Source: JAHECQ01 sp047638695 (GTDB lineage: Bacteria > Actinomycetota > Acidimicrobiia > Acidimicrobiales > SZUA-35). From it: a stretch of 33,820 bases of DNA. The position numbers were made by a program, and so were the translations under genes. A model generated the notes under the pieces. The model was not told the origin of the DNA. It made no database searches and saw only the letters and a program-made list of their open reading frames with translations. Shown here piece after piece: positions 1 through 7,291 of the stretch; position 1 is the stretch's first letter; every line of letters begins with the position of its first letter. The stretch covers positions 1 through 33,820 of the forward strand of contig JBLINY010000040.1 of the NCBI GenBank assembly GCA_047638695.1. The letters are read 5' to 3'.

Positions 1-175
1 GGACGGCGTAGTCGGTAGACGACCACTTTGGTGTGTACTCATGAAAGAGCACGTGGACGAACGTCGGCGGAGCCGTCGTGAGTGAACAATGAATGTTGGT
101 GAACGCGGTCGCTACCGACGAGCGTTGGGCCTCGTCGAGTGAACCTTCCGGCGTGAAACACTGATACATGGGCAT
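1..175 (-). CDS. Tautomerase-family protein (cis-CaaD/4-oxalocrotonate tautomerase-like), partial
   Basis: The reading frame starts at ATG 175 and runs off the left edge of the window, so only about 58 N-terminal residues are seen. It begins Met-Pro-Met-Tyr-Gln-Cys; in the tautomerase superfamily the Met is removed and Pro-1 is the catalytic base. The stretch IHCSLTTAPPTFVHVLFHEY fits the second strand of the putative oxalocrotonate tautomerase (Tautomerase_3) type. A good ribosome site, AAGGGAG, lies about 7 bases upstream. It lies 37 bp downstream of a second tautomerase gene on the same strand, so the two are probably co-transcribed. The substrate cannot be inferred. Family assignment is confident. 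Confidence 0.8.
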   Translation of the reverse strand, partial: MPMYQCFTPEGSLDEAQRSSVATAFTNIHCSLTTAPPTFVHVLFHEYTPKWSSTDYAV

Positions 176-212
176 TGGTTGTCTCCCTTAGCCACTCAGT
201 TCCCTTGGCCGC

Positions 213-539
213 TCAGTCGCGGCGTCCGTCAGACGCCACCACCATGATGTCATTAAAATCCTTGTCGAGCGCCACCGCTGCCATGCGACCGATCTCGTCC
301 ATCAGCACAGCCCGGACCTCTTGGCTGGTGCCATCGGGAACGGTCCCGGACAGAACTGTTGCCTTTGATGACTCCGCAGCCGTGAACCATTGGCCCTCTT
401 TGACCTCGACGAAGTCGACACGAAGGGCATCGCTTTTGGTTCCGAATTGGGCCGCTTCGATACCGGTGAGCCCACCGACGATGGCACCTCGAGCGGCGGT
501 ATCGATGGGTGTGCTGGACAGGCACTGATAACGAGGCAT
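213..539 (-). CDS. Tautomerase-family protein, second copy
   Basis: A 108-residue protein when started at ATG 539, giving Met-Pro-Arg-Tyr-Gln-Cys with the catalytic Pro-1 exposed. A longer frame back to 584 would bury that proline, so 539 is preferred, although the GAGGA site is about 11 bases away. The C-terminal half (GTVPDGTSQEVRAVLMDEIG) resembles the start of the second beta-alpha-beta unit found in double-length tautomerases such as cis-CaaD and malonate semialdehyde decarboxylase. It is the upstream member of a tandem pair with the gene at 1-175; the two share only the MPxYQC start and general layout, so the duplication is old or the two specialised. The reaction is unknown. Confidence 0.7.
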   Translation of the reverse strand: MPRYQCLSSTPIDTAARGAIVGGLTGIEAAQFGTKSDALRVDFVEVKEGQWFTAAESSKATVLSGTVPDGTSQEVRAVLMDEIGRMAAVALDKDFNDIMVVASDGRRD

Positions 540-590
540 GACCAACTCTGTCCTCGACAAGGCTCGGCTTGCAAGAACCAGCACCGGTGA

Positions 591-727
591 CGGTCAATAG
601 GGGAGAACACGAGATATGACATCGAGTGCGGCCAGTCAGACCCCGACCAGCGGCGCCAATGGACGTACCGAGAGCTCGATGCGTTGGCCGACCGGGTCGC
701 ATGGGCCTTGCTCGAAGTCGAATCAGG
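591..727 (+). pseudogene. Relic of an AMP-binding acyl-CoA synthetase N-terminus
   Basis: In the frame that includes base 660, positions 660-716 encode WTYRELDALADRVAWALLE, a textbook match to the N-terminal part of adenylate-forming (ANL) enzymes. No plausible start codon opens this frame, but an AGGGGAG site at about 598-604 precedes an ATG at 616 in another frame. That suggests a former start followed by a frameshift near 655. Only some 35-45 residues of an enzyme usually 500-600 long remain before the convergent MarR gene ends at 728. None of the adenylation motifs (YTSGTTGxPKG, YGxTE) follow. I read it as a decayed gene stump; a chance match is unlikely but possible. Confidence 0.55.
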
Positions 728-1174
728 TCATGACGGATCCGTCGGGGCTTGGGTCAAGAGGTGCTGCAGAATTTTGTCGATCTCGGCTGCTTCGGCCGGA
801 GACATCGGTGTGCCGAATCGGGCCTGGATGTCACGAGTGTGCACTGCGGCCATACGCCGTCTCAGGGTCTTGCCGGCTGGGGTGAGGTCGACGAGCACCA
901 CCCGGCCGTCGGATTCGCCATAACTTCGCTCGACGAATCCGCCGTCGACGAGGCGCCCGACGATCCGGTTGCACGAGCTGTTGGCCACCAGCAGATTCGA
1001 GGCCAGGTCGCCCATCCGGATCGGCTCGCCGTGAACGCTGATTTGGTGCAGCACGTCGTAGTCATCCAGCGAATGGCCGAATCTGGTTTGCAGGTGCCGG
1101 TCCATTGCCGCGGTGGTGGTCCGGTGGTATCGGACCAGACGTTCCCATGTGTCGACAATGCTGCGATCTGGCAT
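728..1174 (-). CDS. MarR-family transcriptional regulator
   Basis: A 148-residue protein with the normal MarR length and layout: N-terminal dimerisation helices, then a winged helix at about residues 50-105 (PIRMGDLASNLLVANSSCNRIVGRLVDGGFVERSYGESDGRVVLVDLTPAG), including the wing motif DGR(V)VLVDLT. MarR proteins bind palindromic operators as dimers and usually repress their own gene and a divergent neighbour, releasing on a small ligand. Here the neighbour is a pirin, and a perfect 18-bp palindrome lies between the two starts. A TATAGA box at 1183-1188 (minus) ends about 8 bases before the ATG, so the mRNA may be leaderless. The ligand is unknown. Confidence 0.92.
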   Translation of the reverse strand: MPDRSIVDTWERLVRYHRTTTAAMDRHLQTRFGHSLDDYDVLHQISVHGEPIRMGDLASNLLVANSSCNRIVGRLVDGGFVERSYGESDGRVVLVDLTPAGKTLRRRMAAVHTRDIQARFGTPMSPAEAAEIDKILQHLLTQAPTDPS

Positions 1175-1182
1175 AACGAAAC

Positions 1183-1188
1183 TCTATA
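1183..1188 (-). promoter_or_regulatory. -10 box of the marR-type gene
   Basis: On the minus strand the sequence reads TATAGA, followed by 8 bases and then the ATG at 1174. Transcription starting about 7 bases downstream would give a leaderless or almost leaderless mRNA; no ribosome site is present to argue otherwise. The -35 element is poor, and its expected place is covered by the palindrome at 1191-1208. Confidence 0.45.
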
Positions 1189-1190
1189 TC

Positions 1191-1208
1191 TATTTCCGAA
1201 CGGAAATA
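1191..1208. promoter_or_regulatory. Palindromic operator between marR and pirin genes
   Basis: TATTTCCG-AA-CGGAAATA is a perfect inverted repeat with 8-bp arms and a 2-bp centre. It sits 16 bp upstream of the MarR start and 29 bp upstream of the pirin start, covering the -35/spacer region of both inferred promoters. Size and position match a MarR-dimer operator, so one bound dimer could repress both genes. Confidence 0.75.
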
Positions 1209-1237
1209 AATGCTCCGGCACTATGGTTGGTTCGGTC

Positions 1238-1969
1238 ATGACGACTTCCGCCATCGACATCCGCCGTTCCGCCGATCGGTTTCACACTCGAGCCGGCTGG
1301 CTTGACTCGAAGCATTCCTTTAGTTTCAGCAATCACTACGACCCTCACAACGTCCACCATGGGCAGCTCCTCGTTCTAAACGACGACCGCGTCGCAGGTG
1401 GCACCGGTTTCGACACTCATCCCCACAACGACATGGAAATCGTCACCTGGGTCCTCGACGGTGAACTTGAGCACAAGGACTCCGAAGGCAACCGTGGGCT
1501 TCTTTACCCCGGCCTGGCCCAACGGATGAGTGCGGGCCGGGGCATCTGGCATTCGGAGAAGAACGCCAGTGCCGCCGATGACGTGCACTTCATACAGATG
1601 TGGGTGCGACCTGACACCGAATCGGTGGACCCCGGCTACCAACAGCTGGACATCAACGACCAACTGGCTGGCGGTGGCCTCGTGCCCGTCGCATCCGGGC
1701 AAGGACACGACGCCGCCATCTCGATCCATCAAAAGGACGCCGTGTTGTGGGCGGCTCGGCTGAAGTCGGGTGAGCGCATCGAGGTCCCAGATGCTGCCTA
1801 CGGTCACATCTTCATGGCTAAGGGGAGCGGCGAATTTGAGACGAATGGACGGCTCGACACCGGGGACGCCGTCCGCCTGACTGGGACGGACCGGCTCTCT
1901 CTCGTGGCCGATGATCAGGGGGCCGAGGTCTTGATCTGGACGACGGGAGCAATGCCCTCTGACTCCTAG
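1238..1969 (+). CDS. Pirin family protein (cupin)
   Basis: A 243-residue bicupin from ATG 1238; an in-frame ATG at 1223 is the alternative. The N-terminal cupin shows pirin signatures: DSKHSFSFSNHYDP, the metal-binding FDTHPHNDMEIVTWVLDGELEHKDS, and GLAQRMSAGRGIWHSEKN. These histidines and a glutamate bind Fe or another divalent metal in pirins; the YhhW-type bacterial members have quercetin 2,3-dioxygenase activity in vitro. No ribosome site is visible, and TATGGT at 1222-1227 could drive a leaderless message. It is divergent from a MarR gene with a shared operator, which suggests induction by a small aromatic or oxidative signal. True substrate unknown. Confidence 0.9.
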   Translation: MTTSAIDIRRSADRFHTRAGWLDSKHSFSFSNHYDPHNVHHGQLLVLNDDRVAGGTGFDTHPHNDMEIVTWVLDGELEHKDSEGNRGLLYPGLAQRMSAGRGIWHSEKNASAADDVHFIQMWVRPDTESVDPGYQQLDINDQLAGGGLVPVASGQGHDAAISIHQKDAVLWAARLKSGERIEVPDAAYGHIFMAKGSGEFETNGRLDTGDAVRLTGTDRLSLVADDQGAEVLIWTTGAMPSDS

Positions 1970-1993
1970 TCATCACTTGGCTCGAAACGAATT

Positions 1994-2025
1994 GACGAGA
2001 TTCGTACCAGCGAACGAGTCTCGTC
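1994..2025 (+). terminator. Possible hairpin after the pirin gene
   Basis: GACGAGA (1994-2000) pairs with TCTCGTC (2019-2025), and inside it TTCG pairs with CGAA around a 6-base loop, with four unpaired bases on one side. It lies 24 bp after the pirin stop. No T-run follows, so termination is only a guess. Confidence 0.3.
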
Positions 2026-2101
2026 CGATGACGTCTCCGTTTCTCGCCGTGACTTCGAGCACGGGGGCGTGACCGCTCATCGCCAAGAAGCGTCAGGTCC
2101 A

Positions 2102-3442
2102 ATGACGGTCGGGGCCTTCTTCAAGAACACCGGTCACCACATCGCGTCGTGGCGGCACCCCCGGGCCCAACCTGATGCCGGGGTCAACATCGAGCACTAC
2201 ATATCGAGTGCTCAGCTGGCCGAACAAGCCTGTTTCGACTTTCTCTTCTTCGCCGACAGTGTGGCCATCAGAGATGGGCCCCTCGAGAACCTCAGTCGCC
2301 AGGCGCAGTTCACTGCCTACTTCGAGCCGACGACACTCTTGGCCGCGCTGGCAACGCAGACGTCGAAGATTGGCCTCGTCGCCACCATGTCCACCAGCTA
2401 CAACGACCCCTACAGCGTGGCGCGACGTGCTGCATCGATCGATCATCTCAGCCATGGTCGGGCCGGTTGGAACGCGGTTACCTCTGTATTGCAGGGTGAG
2501 GCCCGCAACTTCGGCCGAGATGAACATTTCGAAAAACAGGAACGGTACGAACGAGCAGCCGAGTTCATCGAGGTCGTTCGCGGGCTCTGGGACAGCTGGG
2601 ACGACGATGCCTTCACCTACGACCGCCAACGCGGCCGTTTCTTCGATCCTGACCGTGTCCACCGGCTCGACCATGTAGGCGAGCATTTCAAAGTGGCCGG
2701 TCCGCTCAATGTGCCCCGGTGCCCGCAGGGTCATCCTGTGGTGTTCCAGGCCGGCTCGTCCGAGACAGGGCGCGAGCTGGCTGCTGCTTCCGCCGACGGG
2801 ATCTTCTGTGCCGAGCTCGACATGGACCGCGCCGTCGACTTCTGTGCCGACCTCGGGAACCGTCTGGTCGCCCACGGTCGAACCAGAGACTCGGTGCGAA
2901 TCCTTCCCGGTTTCACCGCCGTGGTTGGGGCAACCGAGGCCGAAGCCAAAGAACGGGCTGCGGAACTTGCGGCGTTGATCCAGCCCGAAGCCGGCAAGTA
3001 CTACCTCACCCAGATCACGGGTGTTGATCTCCAAGACGTCGACCCCGACGATCCCTTTCCCGACCCGACCGGCGTCGAGAAGACCGGCGGAATTCCTGAG
3101 AACGTGCGCCAGATGGCCCGCACCGAGGGCCTCACCGTTCGCCAGCTCTACGAGCGCCTGGCCGGATCACACGGCAAACTCACCATGGTGGGTTCGGCCA
3201 GCCAGATCGCTGACGAAATGCAGCGGTGGTACGACGCTGCGGCCTGCGACGGGTTCATCATCACCCCGTCCACGATGCCGGGCGAATTCGAAGACGTTGT
3301 CGAGCTCCTGGTGCCCGAGTTGAAGGACCGCGGCCTGATGCGCGCTGACTACGACGGCGAGACGCTACGAGAACACCTCGGCCTAGCTCGACCCACCAGT
3401 CGCTATTCGACAGCCACAACATCGCCGGAGACTCACCCATGA
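2102..3442 (+). CDS. NtaA/SnaA/DszA-type flavin-dependent monooxygenase
   Basis: A 446-residue protein of the bacterial-luciferase superfamily, nitrilotriacetate monooxygenase component A branch. It carries the branch start (GAFFKNTGHHIASWRHP), DFLFFADSVAI, the strand KIGLVATMSTSYNDPYSVARRAASIDHLSHGRAGWNAVTS, and VVFQAGSSETGRELAA near the FMN site. Such enzymes use FMNH2 from a separate reductase and O2 to oxygenate small molecules. No reductase gene is in the window. ATG 2102 gives the family's usual N-terminus; GTG 2069 is possible. Its stop overlaps the start of the class II aldolase by 4 bp (ATGA), indicating translational coupling and a shared pathway. Substrate unknown. Confidence 0.9.
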   Translation: MTVGAFFKNTGHHIASWRHPRAQPDAGVNIEHYISSAQLAEQACFDFLFFADSVAIRDGPLENLSRQAQFTAYFEPTTLLAALATQTSKIGLVATMSTSYNDPYSVARRAASIDHLSHGRAGWNAVTSVLQGEARNFGRDEHFEKQERYERAAEFIEVVRGLWDSWDDDAFTYDRQRGRFFDPDRVHRLDHVGEHFKVAGPLNVPRCPQGHPVVFQAGSSETGRELAAASADGIFCAELDMDRAVDFCADLGNRLVAHGRTRDSVRILPGFTAVVGATEAEAKERAAELAALIQPEAGKYYLTQITGVDLQDVDPDDPFPDPTGVEKTGGIPENVRQMARTEGLTVRQLYERLAGSHGKLTMVGSASQIADEMQRWYDAAACDGFIITPSTMPGEFEDVVELLVPELKDRGLMRADYDGETLREHLGLARPTSRYSTATTSPETHP

Positions 3443-4275
3443 CCAGTTCCACACCCATGACCACGTCCACACCTACGTCCACATCGAAGTCGATCGTCGA
3501 CACCGGAGCCAGGCCCAGCGGGTGCGGCGAAGATGAATGGCAGCTGCGATGTGACCTTGCCGCCCTGTACCGGCTGGCCGACCAATTCGGCATGTCCGAC
3601 CTCATCTATACCCACATCAGCGCACGGCTGCCGGGACCGCGCCACCAGTTCCTGCTGAACCCATTCGGTGTTCTGTTCAAGGACATGTTGGCCAGCGATC
3701 TGATCAAAGTGGACGAGGCCGGAAATATCGTCGACCCCGATCCCAGCCCTGATCCCGACAGAGCGGTCATGGTCCACAAGGCCGGCTTCATCATCCACTC
3801 GGCAGTACACATGGCTCGGCCCGATCTGCAATGTGTCATCCACTCCCACAGCGTCGCCGGGATGGCCGTCTCGGCCCAGGAACAAGGCCTTCTCCCACTC
3901 ACCCAGCACGCCATGATGTTCTACGAGCGGGTTGGCTATCACGACTATGAGAGCTTTGCGAACAACGAGGGTGAACGCGAACGCCTGGCTCACGATCTTG
4001 GTGAGCACGACGTCCTCATTCTCCGCAACCACGGATTGCTAGTCGGTGGCCGGTCAGTCCAACAGGCCTTTCACAACGCCACTCATCTTGAACGGGCCTG
4101 TCAGGCCCAGGTGCTGGCCGGAAACGGTGGGGCTGTGTTGCGGTTCCCTGATACTGGGGCCGCCCGGCGGACGTCGCAGCACAACAAGGATGGCTTCACC
4201 GACGAACGCTTCGAGATTGTCTGGCGGGCATGCCTGGGAATGATCCCGGAGGATCGTCGCGATTATCGGCGCTGA
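3439..4275 (+). CDS. Class II aldolase/adducin-family protein
   Basis: A 278-residue protein with the class II aldolase fold. The zinc-ligand motif HSH is at residues 135-137 (CVIHSHSVAG) and the third histidine is in NHGLLVGG at residue 198, as in fuculose-phosphate aldolase and the adducin head. Members cleave aldols, epimerise or decarboxylate small sugars or keto acids. The start overlaps the upstream monooxygenase stop (ATGA) and a GGAG site lies 8 bases before it. The first 12 codons are an 18-bp tandem duplication containing the start codon, giving a Thr/Ser-rich N-terminus (MTSSTPMTTSTP) that is probably disordered. Coupling to a flavin monooxygenase suggests it acts on the oxygenated product. 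Confidence 0.88.
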   Translation: MTSSTPMTTSTPTSTSKSIVDTGARPSGCGEDEWQLRCDLAALYRLADQFGMSDLIYTHISARLPGPRHQFLLNPFGVLFKDMLASDLIKVDEAGNIVDPDPSPDPDRAVMVHKAGFIIHSAVHMARPDLQCVIHSHSVAGMAVSAQEQGLLPLTQHAMMFYERVGYHDYESFANNEGERERLAHDLGEHDVLILRNHGLLVGGRSVQQAFHNATHLERACQAQVLAGNGGAVLRFPDTGAARRTSQHNKDGFTDERFEIVWRACLGMIPEDRRDYRR

Positions 4276-4277
4276 CT

Positions 4278-5012
4278 GTGGCGTCGGCTCGTGTCCTTAC
4301 GTGGAACCTCGAACGGAAAAAGCCGTCCTCGCTTCGAGGGGGCGAGGCGCTGGCTCATGTCTTTTCACTTACACCTGATGTCATGGTGCTCACCGAGGCA
4401 CGAACGAACTCGACCGCACTGGTCGACGGCCATGCGTTGTGGTGCGAACCGCCGAGAGGGTCGAGGTTCGCCCCAGATGAGCGCAAGGTGCTCATCTGGT
4501 CGAGACGGCCCTGGCGCGACATCGATCGAGCGGGCGCGGACGGGTTGGATTCGACAAGGTTCATCGCCGCCACCACAGAAACGCCGGCCGGTCCGATCCG
4601 GGTACTTGGCGTCTGTGTGCCCTGGCACATGGCGGAGGTGACCTACCCGATCGAGGTGAAGCGTCGTCCGTGGGAGTTGCACGTGCGTTACCTGAAGCGT
4701 CTCGAGACGTTGTTAAGCGACCTGAAGGAACCAACGGTCGTGGCCGGCGACTTCAACCAGCGGGTGCCACGACTCAAGTACGGCAACCGTGCAGCAGCCG
4801 CAGCCCTCGAGCGAGCCTTTCTGCCGCTCAACGTGGTGACGGTGGGTCGGCCACAGGGTTGCAGCCGTCCAGGTATCGATCACATTGCGCTTAGTCCGCA
4901 CCTTGCCGCTGAGCGGGTGTGGGGGTGGCCGAACGATGTAACGGGCGCCCGTCTGAGCGATCACGACGGTGCCGGCTGCCAGTTGGCCTACAACGGACGC
5001 GAAGCGCGCTGA
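4278..5012 (+). CDS. Endonuclease/exonuclease/phosphatase (EEP) family protein
   Basis: With GTG 4278 as start the protein is 244 residues and begins two codons before LTWNLERK, the usual EEP N-terminus; ATG 4230 is an alternative inside the aldolase gene. Family metal and catalytic residues are present: Asn10 (TWNLE), Glu40 (LTEA), Asp158 and Asn160 (GDFNQR), DHIALS and Asp228-His229 (LSDHDG). EEP proteins cleave phosphodiester bonds in DNA, RNA, phosphoinositides or nucleotides. The start lies 2 bp after the aldolase stop, so it is in the same transcript as the monooxygenase and aldolase, an odd partner for a catabolic operon. No signal peptide, so cytoplasmic. Target unknown. Confidence 0.82.
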   Translation: MASARVLTWNLERKKPSSLRGGEALAHVFSLTPDVMVLTEARTNSTALVDGHALWCEPPRGSRFAPDERKVLIWSRRPWRDIDRAGADGLDSTRFIAATTETPAGPIRVLGVCVPWHMAEVTYPIEVKRRPWELHVRYLKRLETLLSDLKEPTVVAGDFNQRVPRLKYGNRAAAAALERAFLPLNVVTVGRPQGCSRPGIDHIALSPHLAAERVWGWPNDVTGARLSDHDGAGCQLAYNGREAR

Positions 5013-5073
5013 CGATAGGAAGGAAGCCGAAGTGGGCTCGTCAATCGGGCCATCTTCTTGACCAGACAGTCTT

Positions 5074-5098
5074 TGTTCTAGAACTTCCTTCTAGAACA
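5074..5098. promoter_or_regulatory. 25-bp palindrome upstream of acyl-CoA dehydrogenase
   Basis: TGTTCTAGAA-CTTCC-TTCTAGAACA has perfect 10-bp arms around a 5-bp centre, and each arm contains the self-complementary 8-mer TTCTAGAA. It ends 29 bp before the GTG at 5128. The length and AT-rich core suit a regulator dimer (TetR-like, as often controls acyl-CoA genes) better than a terminator. No matching copy was noticed elsewhere in the window. Confidence 0.7.
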
Positions 5099-5127
5099 GC
5101 CCATCTTCCCGCCCGGAGGTCTCCCGC

Positions 5128-6393
5128 GTGCCTACGAGTTCATCCGACACCGAATCAACGGCGTCAACCAGTGTTGACAACGAGGTCGACGCTGAAGTCG
5201 ACATCAACGCTCTTCAACTTGAGATTGAGGCCTGGCTCGCCAAGCACTGGGTCGAGGGTGTTGATCGCCACGAATTCCTCGACGCCGTGGTCGACGCTGG
5301 CTATGCCACCCCAAGGTGGGCCCCGGAACTGGGTGGCCTTGGCCTGGCTTCCCCGGCTGCCGACACGATCGCCGAGGCATTTGCCCGCGCCGGGGCGCCC
5401 GGGGCTGGTCAGGACCTCACCAACTTGTGGGCCGGCACCCTGGTCGAGCACGCGCCGGAAGACCTACGGGATCACCTTGTCCGTCGGCTCCTGACTGGCC
5501 GGTTGCAGATGTGCCTTCTTTACAGCGAGCCGGGCGCGGGCTCAGACCTTGGCGGGCTGCAGACCCGGGCTGAGCCCGACGGCGCCGGCGGCTGGATCGT
5601 CACCGGCCAGAAGGTGTGGACCTCCAATGCGCCCCGGGCCGAGTACGGCTTCTTGCTGGCCCGGACCGACTGGGACGTTCCCAAGCGCCAGGGCATTAGC
5701 TTCCTGCTGCTGCCGATGCAGCAGCCCGGCATCGATATTCGGCCCATCCGCCAGATCACCGGTGAGACCCACTTCAACGAGGTGTTCATCGACGAGGCCC
5801 ACGTCCCGAGCGGCCATTTGCTGGGCGAGGTAGGCGGCGGCTGGCGCGTACTCAAGACCGCCCTCGCCTACGAGCGGGCCCACATGGGGGCGCGTGCTCG
5901 GCTCCCAAACATTGTTGGCGGCGAGCAGGCCGGCCAGAGCACCGCCCGTGTCGGCGACGACCTCGATCTCCTGGGCCTGGCCAAGGAGCTCGGTAGTGGC
6001 AACGACCCGATTCTGCGGCAGGATCTGACCCGCATCGTCAGCCTCCAGCGCATCCATCATTGGAACGGACAACGGGGCAAGGACGAGTCTCGCCTGGGTC
6101 GTCCGTCGCCAGTGGGTGCCTTGGCCAAGCTCGGACTATCCCGATTCTTCCACCAGCGAGCGCACGTTCAGCACCGCCTGGTGGGGGCCGAGGCGATGCT
6201 TGACGGCGCCGCATCGAACCGCGCCGCCGTTGCCAACTTCATGTCGCTGAACGCGTACTTCACCTCGATCGGGGGTGGCACTGACGAGATCCAACGCAAC
6301 ATCATCGGCGAGCGCGTGCTCGGCCTGCCGCGTGACGTAGAGGTCGACAGCGGCCTGCCGTTCCGCGAGGTGCGAAAGGCTCAGCTCAGCTGA
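5128..6393 (+). CDS. Acyl-CoA dehydrogenase
   Basis: A 421-residue flavoprotein starting at GTG 5128 with GGAGG 8 bases upstream. Family blocks are present: CLLYSEPGAGSDLGGLQTRAE and the FAD-contact WTSNAPRAEYGFLLART, HFNEVFIDEAHVP in the middle domain, LAYERAHMGAR, and the C-terminal IGGGTDEIQRNIIGERVLGLPR. These enzymes oxidise acyl-CoA to 2-enoyl-CoA and pass electrons to ETF. The first 25 residues are acidic and Ser/Thr-rich, an extension beyond the usual start. The gene is 115 bp downstream of the EEP gene and has its own palindrome at 5074-5098, so it is probably separately regulated. It ends convergently with the MOSC gene, sharing an 8-bp overlap. Acyl substrate not predictable. Confidence 0.93.
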   Translation: MPTSSSDTESTASTSVDNEVDAEVDINALQLEIEAWLAKHWVEGVDRHEFLDAVVDAGYATPRWAPELGGLGLASPAADTIAEAFARAGAPGAGQDLTNLWAGTLVEHAPEDLRDHLVRRLLTGRLQMCLLYSEPGAGSDLGGLQTRAEPDGAGGWIVTGQKVWTSNAPRAEYGFLLARTDWDVPKRQGISFLLLPMQQPGIDIRPIRQITGETHFNEVFIDEAHVPSGHLLGEVGGGWRVLKTALAYERAHMGARARLPNIVGGEQAGQSTARVGDDLDLLGLAKELGSGNDPILRQDLTRIVSLQRIHHWNGQRGKDESRLGRPSPVGALAKLGLSRFFHQRAHVQHRLVGAEAMLDGAASNRAAVANFMSLNAYFTSIGGGTDEIQRNIIGERVLGLPRDVEVDSGLPFREVRKAQLS

Positions 6394-7213
6394 CGCCGAG
6401 ACGGTCGCCAACCTTGAGGGTGCCCGCTCGGCCAACCGTCATGTAGTTGCCGAATTTGAGGCCGCTACCGAACCGCTCTTCTTTGGTCTTGGCCCGATGT
6501 TCGCCGAGAACTTGCAGCAGATTGTTCTCCGGTCGCTCACCCGTCTTTTGGTCAGTGTTGATGATCACGCAGCGCTCGGCCGGGGTGACGTTGAGCAGCT
6601 CGACATCGTCGTTGGCCAAAGACGTGATGTTGTCTTCTTCGTAAGCGTCGAGGCCGTCGACAACGACGTTCATCCGGAATCGGTCCATCGGGACGGGTGT
6701 CTGAAAACGCTCGTTGAGATCGTCGAGAGATGCCCAGTTGGCAAGCCCGACCGGTGATGCGGCGGTGAAGCTCTGCTTCGGTTTCTCGTGAAGGAGCGCC
6801 ATCTGGGGCACGGGGAAGTTGATCTTCCACGGTTCGCCGGGAGTAACAAGGCGCACGTCCCGGTCGAGGATCGGCGAAAGCCACGCTGCGACCTCGTCGC
6901 CCTGATCGATGGTTGCGAATTCGTCGAGCACCCAGGTCGCTTCCCGGGTCGTGCCGGTGTCGCTGATCTGATGCTTGTACGAATCGTGATCGGCGTGGCG
7001 AAGGGTCAAGGTGCCGTTGGCCCGATCCCATTCGGCTCCGATCGACGCCACTCGCGGCGTGCGCTTCTGCTCGACGAGCCTGCCATCGGCCCAGATGGCG
7101 AAGCCCCGGTCGCCGAGGATTCCCATTGTGGTGATCTCGATCGACTCGGTTTGCACGCCTTGGCAGCTCTTCACCGGGTAGGTCCAGAGCTCGCGAATAG
7201 TGACGTCTTTCAT
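6386..7213 (-). CDS. MOSC-domain protein, mARC-like molybdenum-cofactor enzyme
   Basis: A 275-residue protein with an N-terminal MOSC beta-barrel (ELWTYPVKSCQGVQTESIEI) and C-terminal MOSC domain (RFRMNVVVDGLDAYEED, then ERCVIINTDQKTGE). Cys215 in that motif corresponds to the Mo-binding cysteine of mARC/YcbX-type proteins, which reduce N-hydroxylated compounds. ATG 7213 has AAGGA 6 bases upstream; an extension to 7327 lacks homology. The stop overlaps that of the convergent acyl-CoA dehydrogenase: the palindrome TCAGCTGA provides TGA on both strands. The redox partner is not encoded nearby. Confidence 0.88.
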   Translation of the reverse strand: MKDVTIRELWTYPVKSCQGVQTESIEITTMGILGDRGFAIWADGRLVEQKRTPRVASIGAEWDRANGTLTLRHADHDSYKHQISDTGTTREATWVLDEFATIDQGDEVAAWLSPILDRDVRLVTPGEPWKINFPVPQMALLHEKPKQSFTAASPVGLANWASLDDLNERFQTPVPMDRFRMNVVVDGLDAYEEDNITSLANDDVELLNVTPAERCVIINTDQKTGERPENNLLQVLGEHRAKTKEERFGSGLKFGNYMTVGRAGTLKVGDRLGVS

Positions 7214-7291
7214 GCCAGTTCCTTCCCGGGTCATCGGTGGGTCTCTCGAACGATAGATGCACGCAACCGAACGTGCCGCTGCTTTGTTCGA

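Noticed and set aside
749..1237. N-terminal extension of the pirin protein
   Set aside because: The frame is open but runs antisense to the MarR gene, and pirins start at the residues encoded from 1238.
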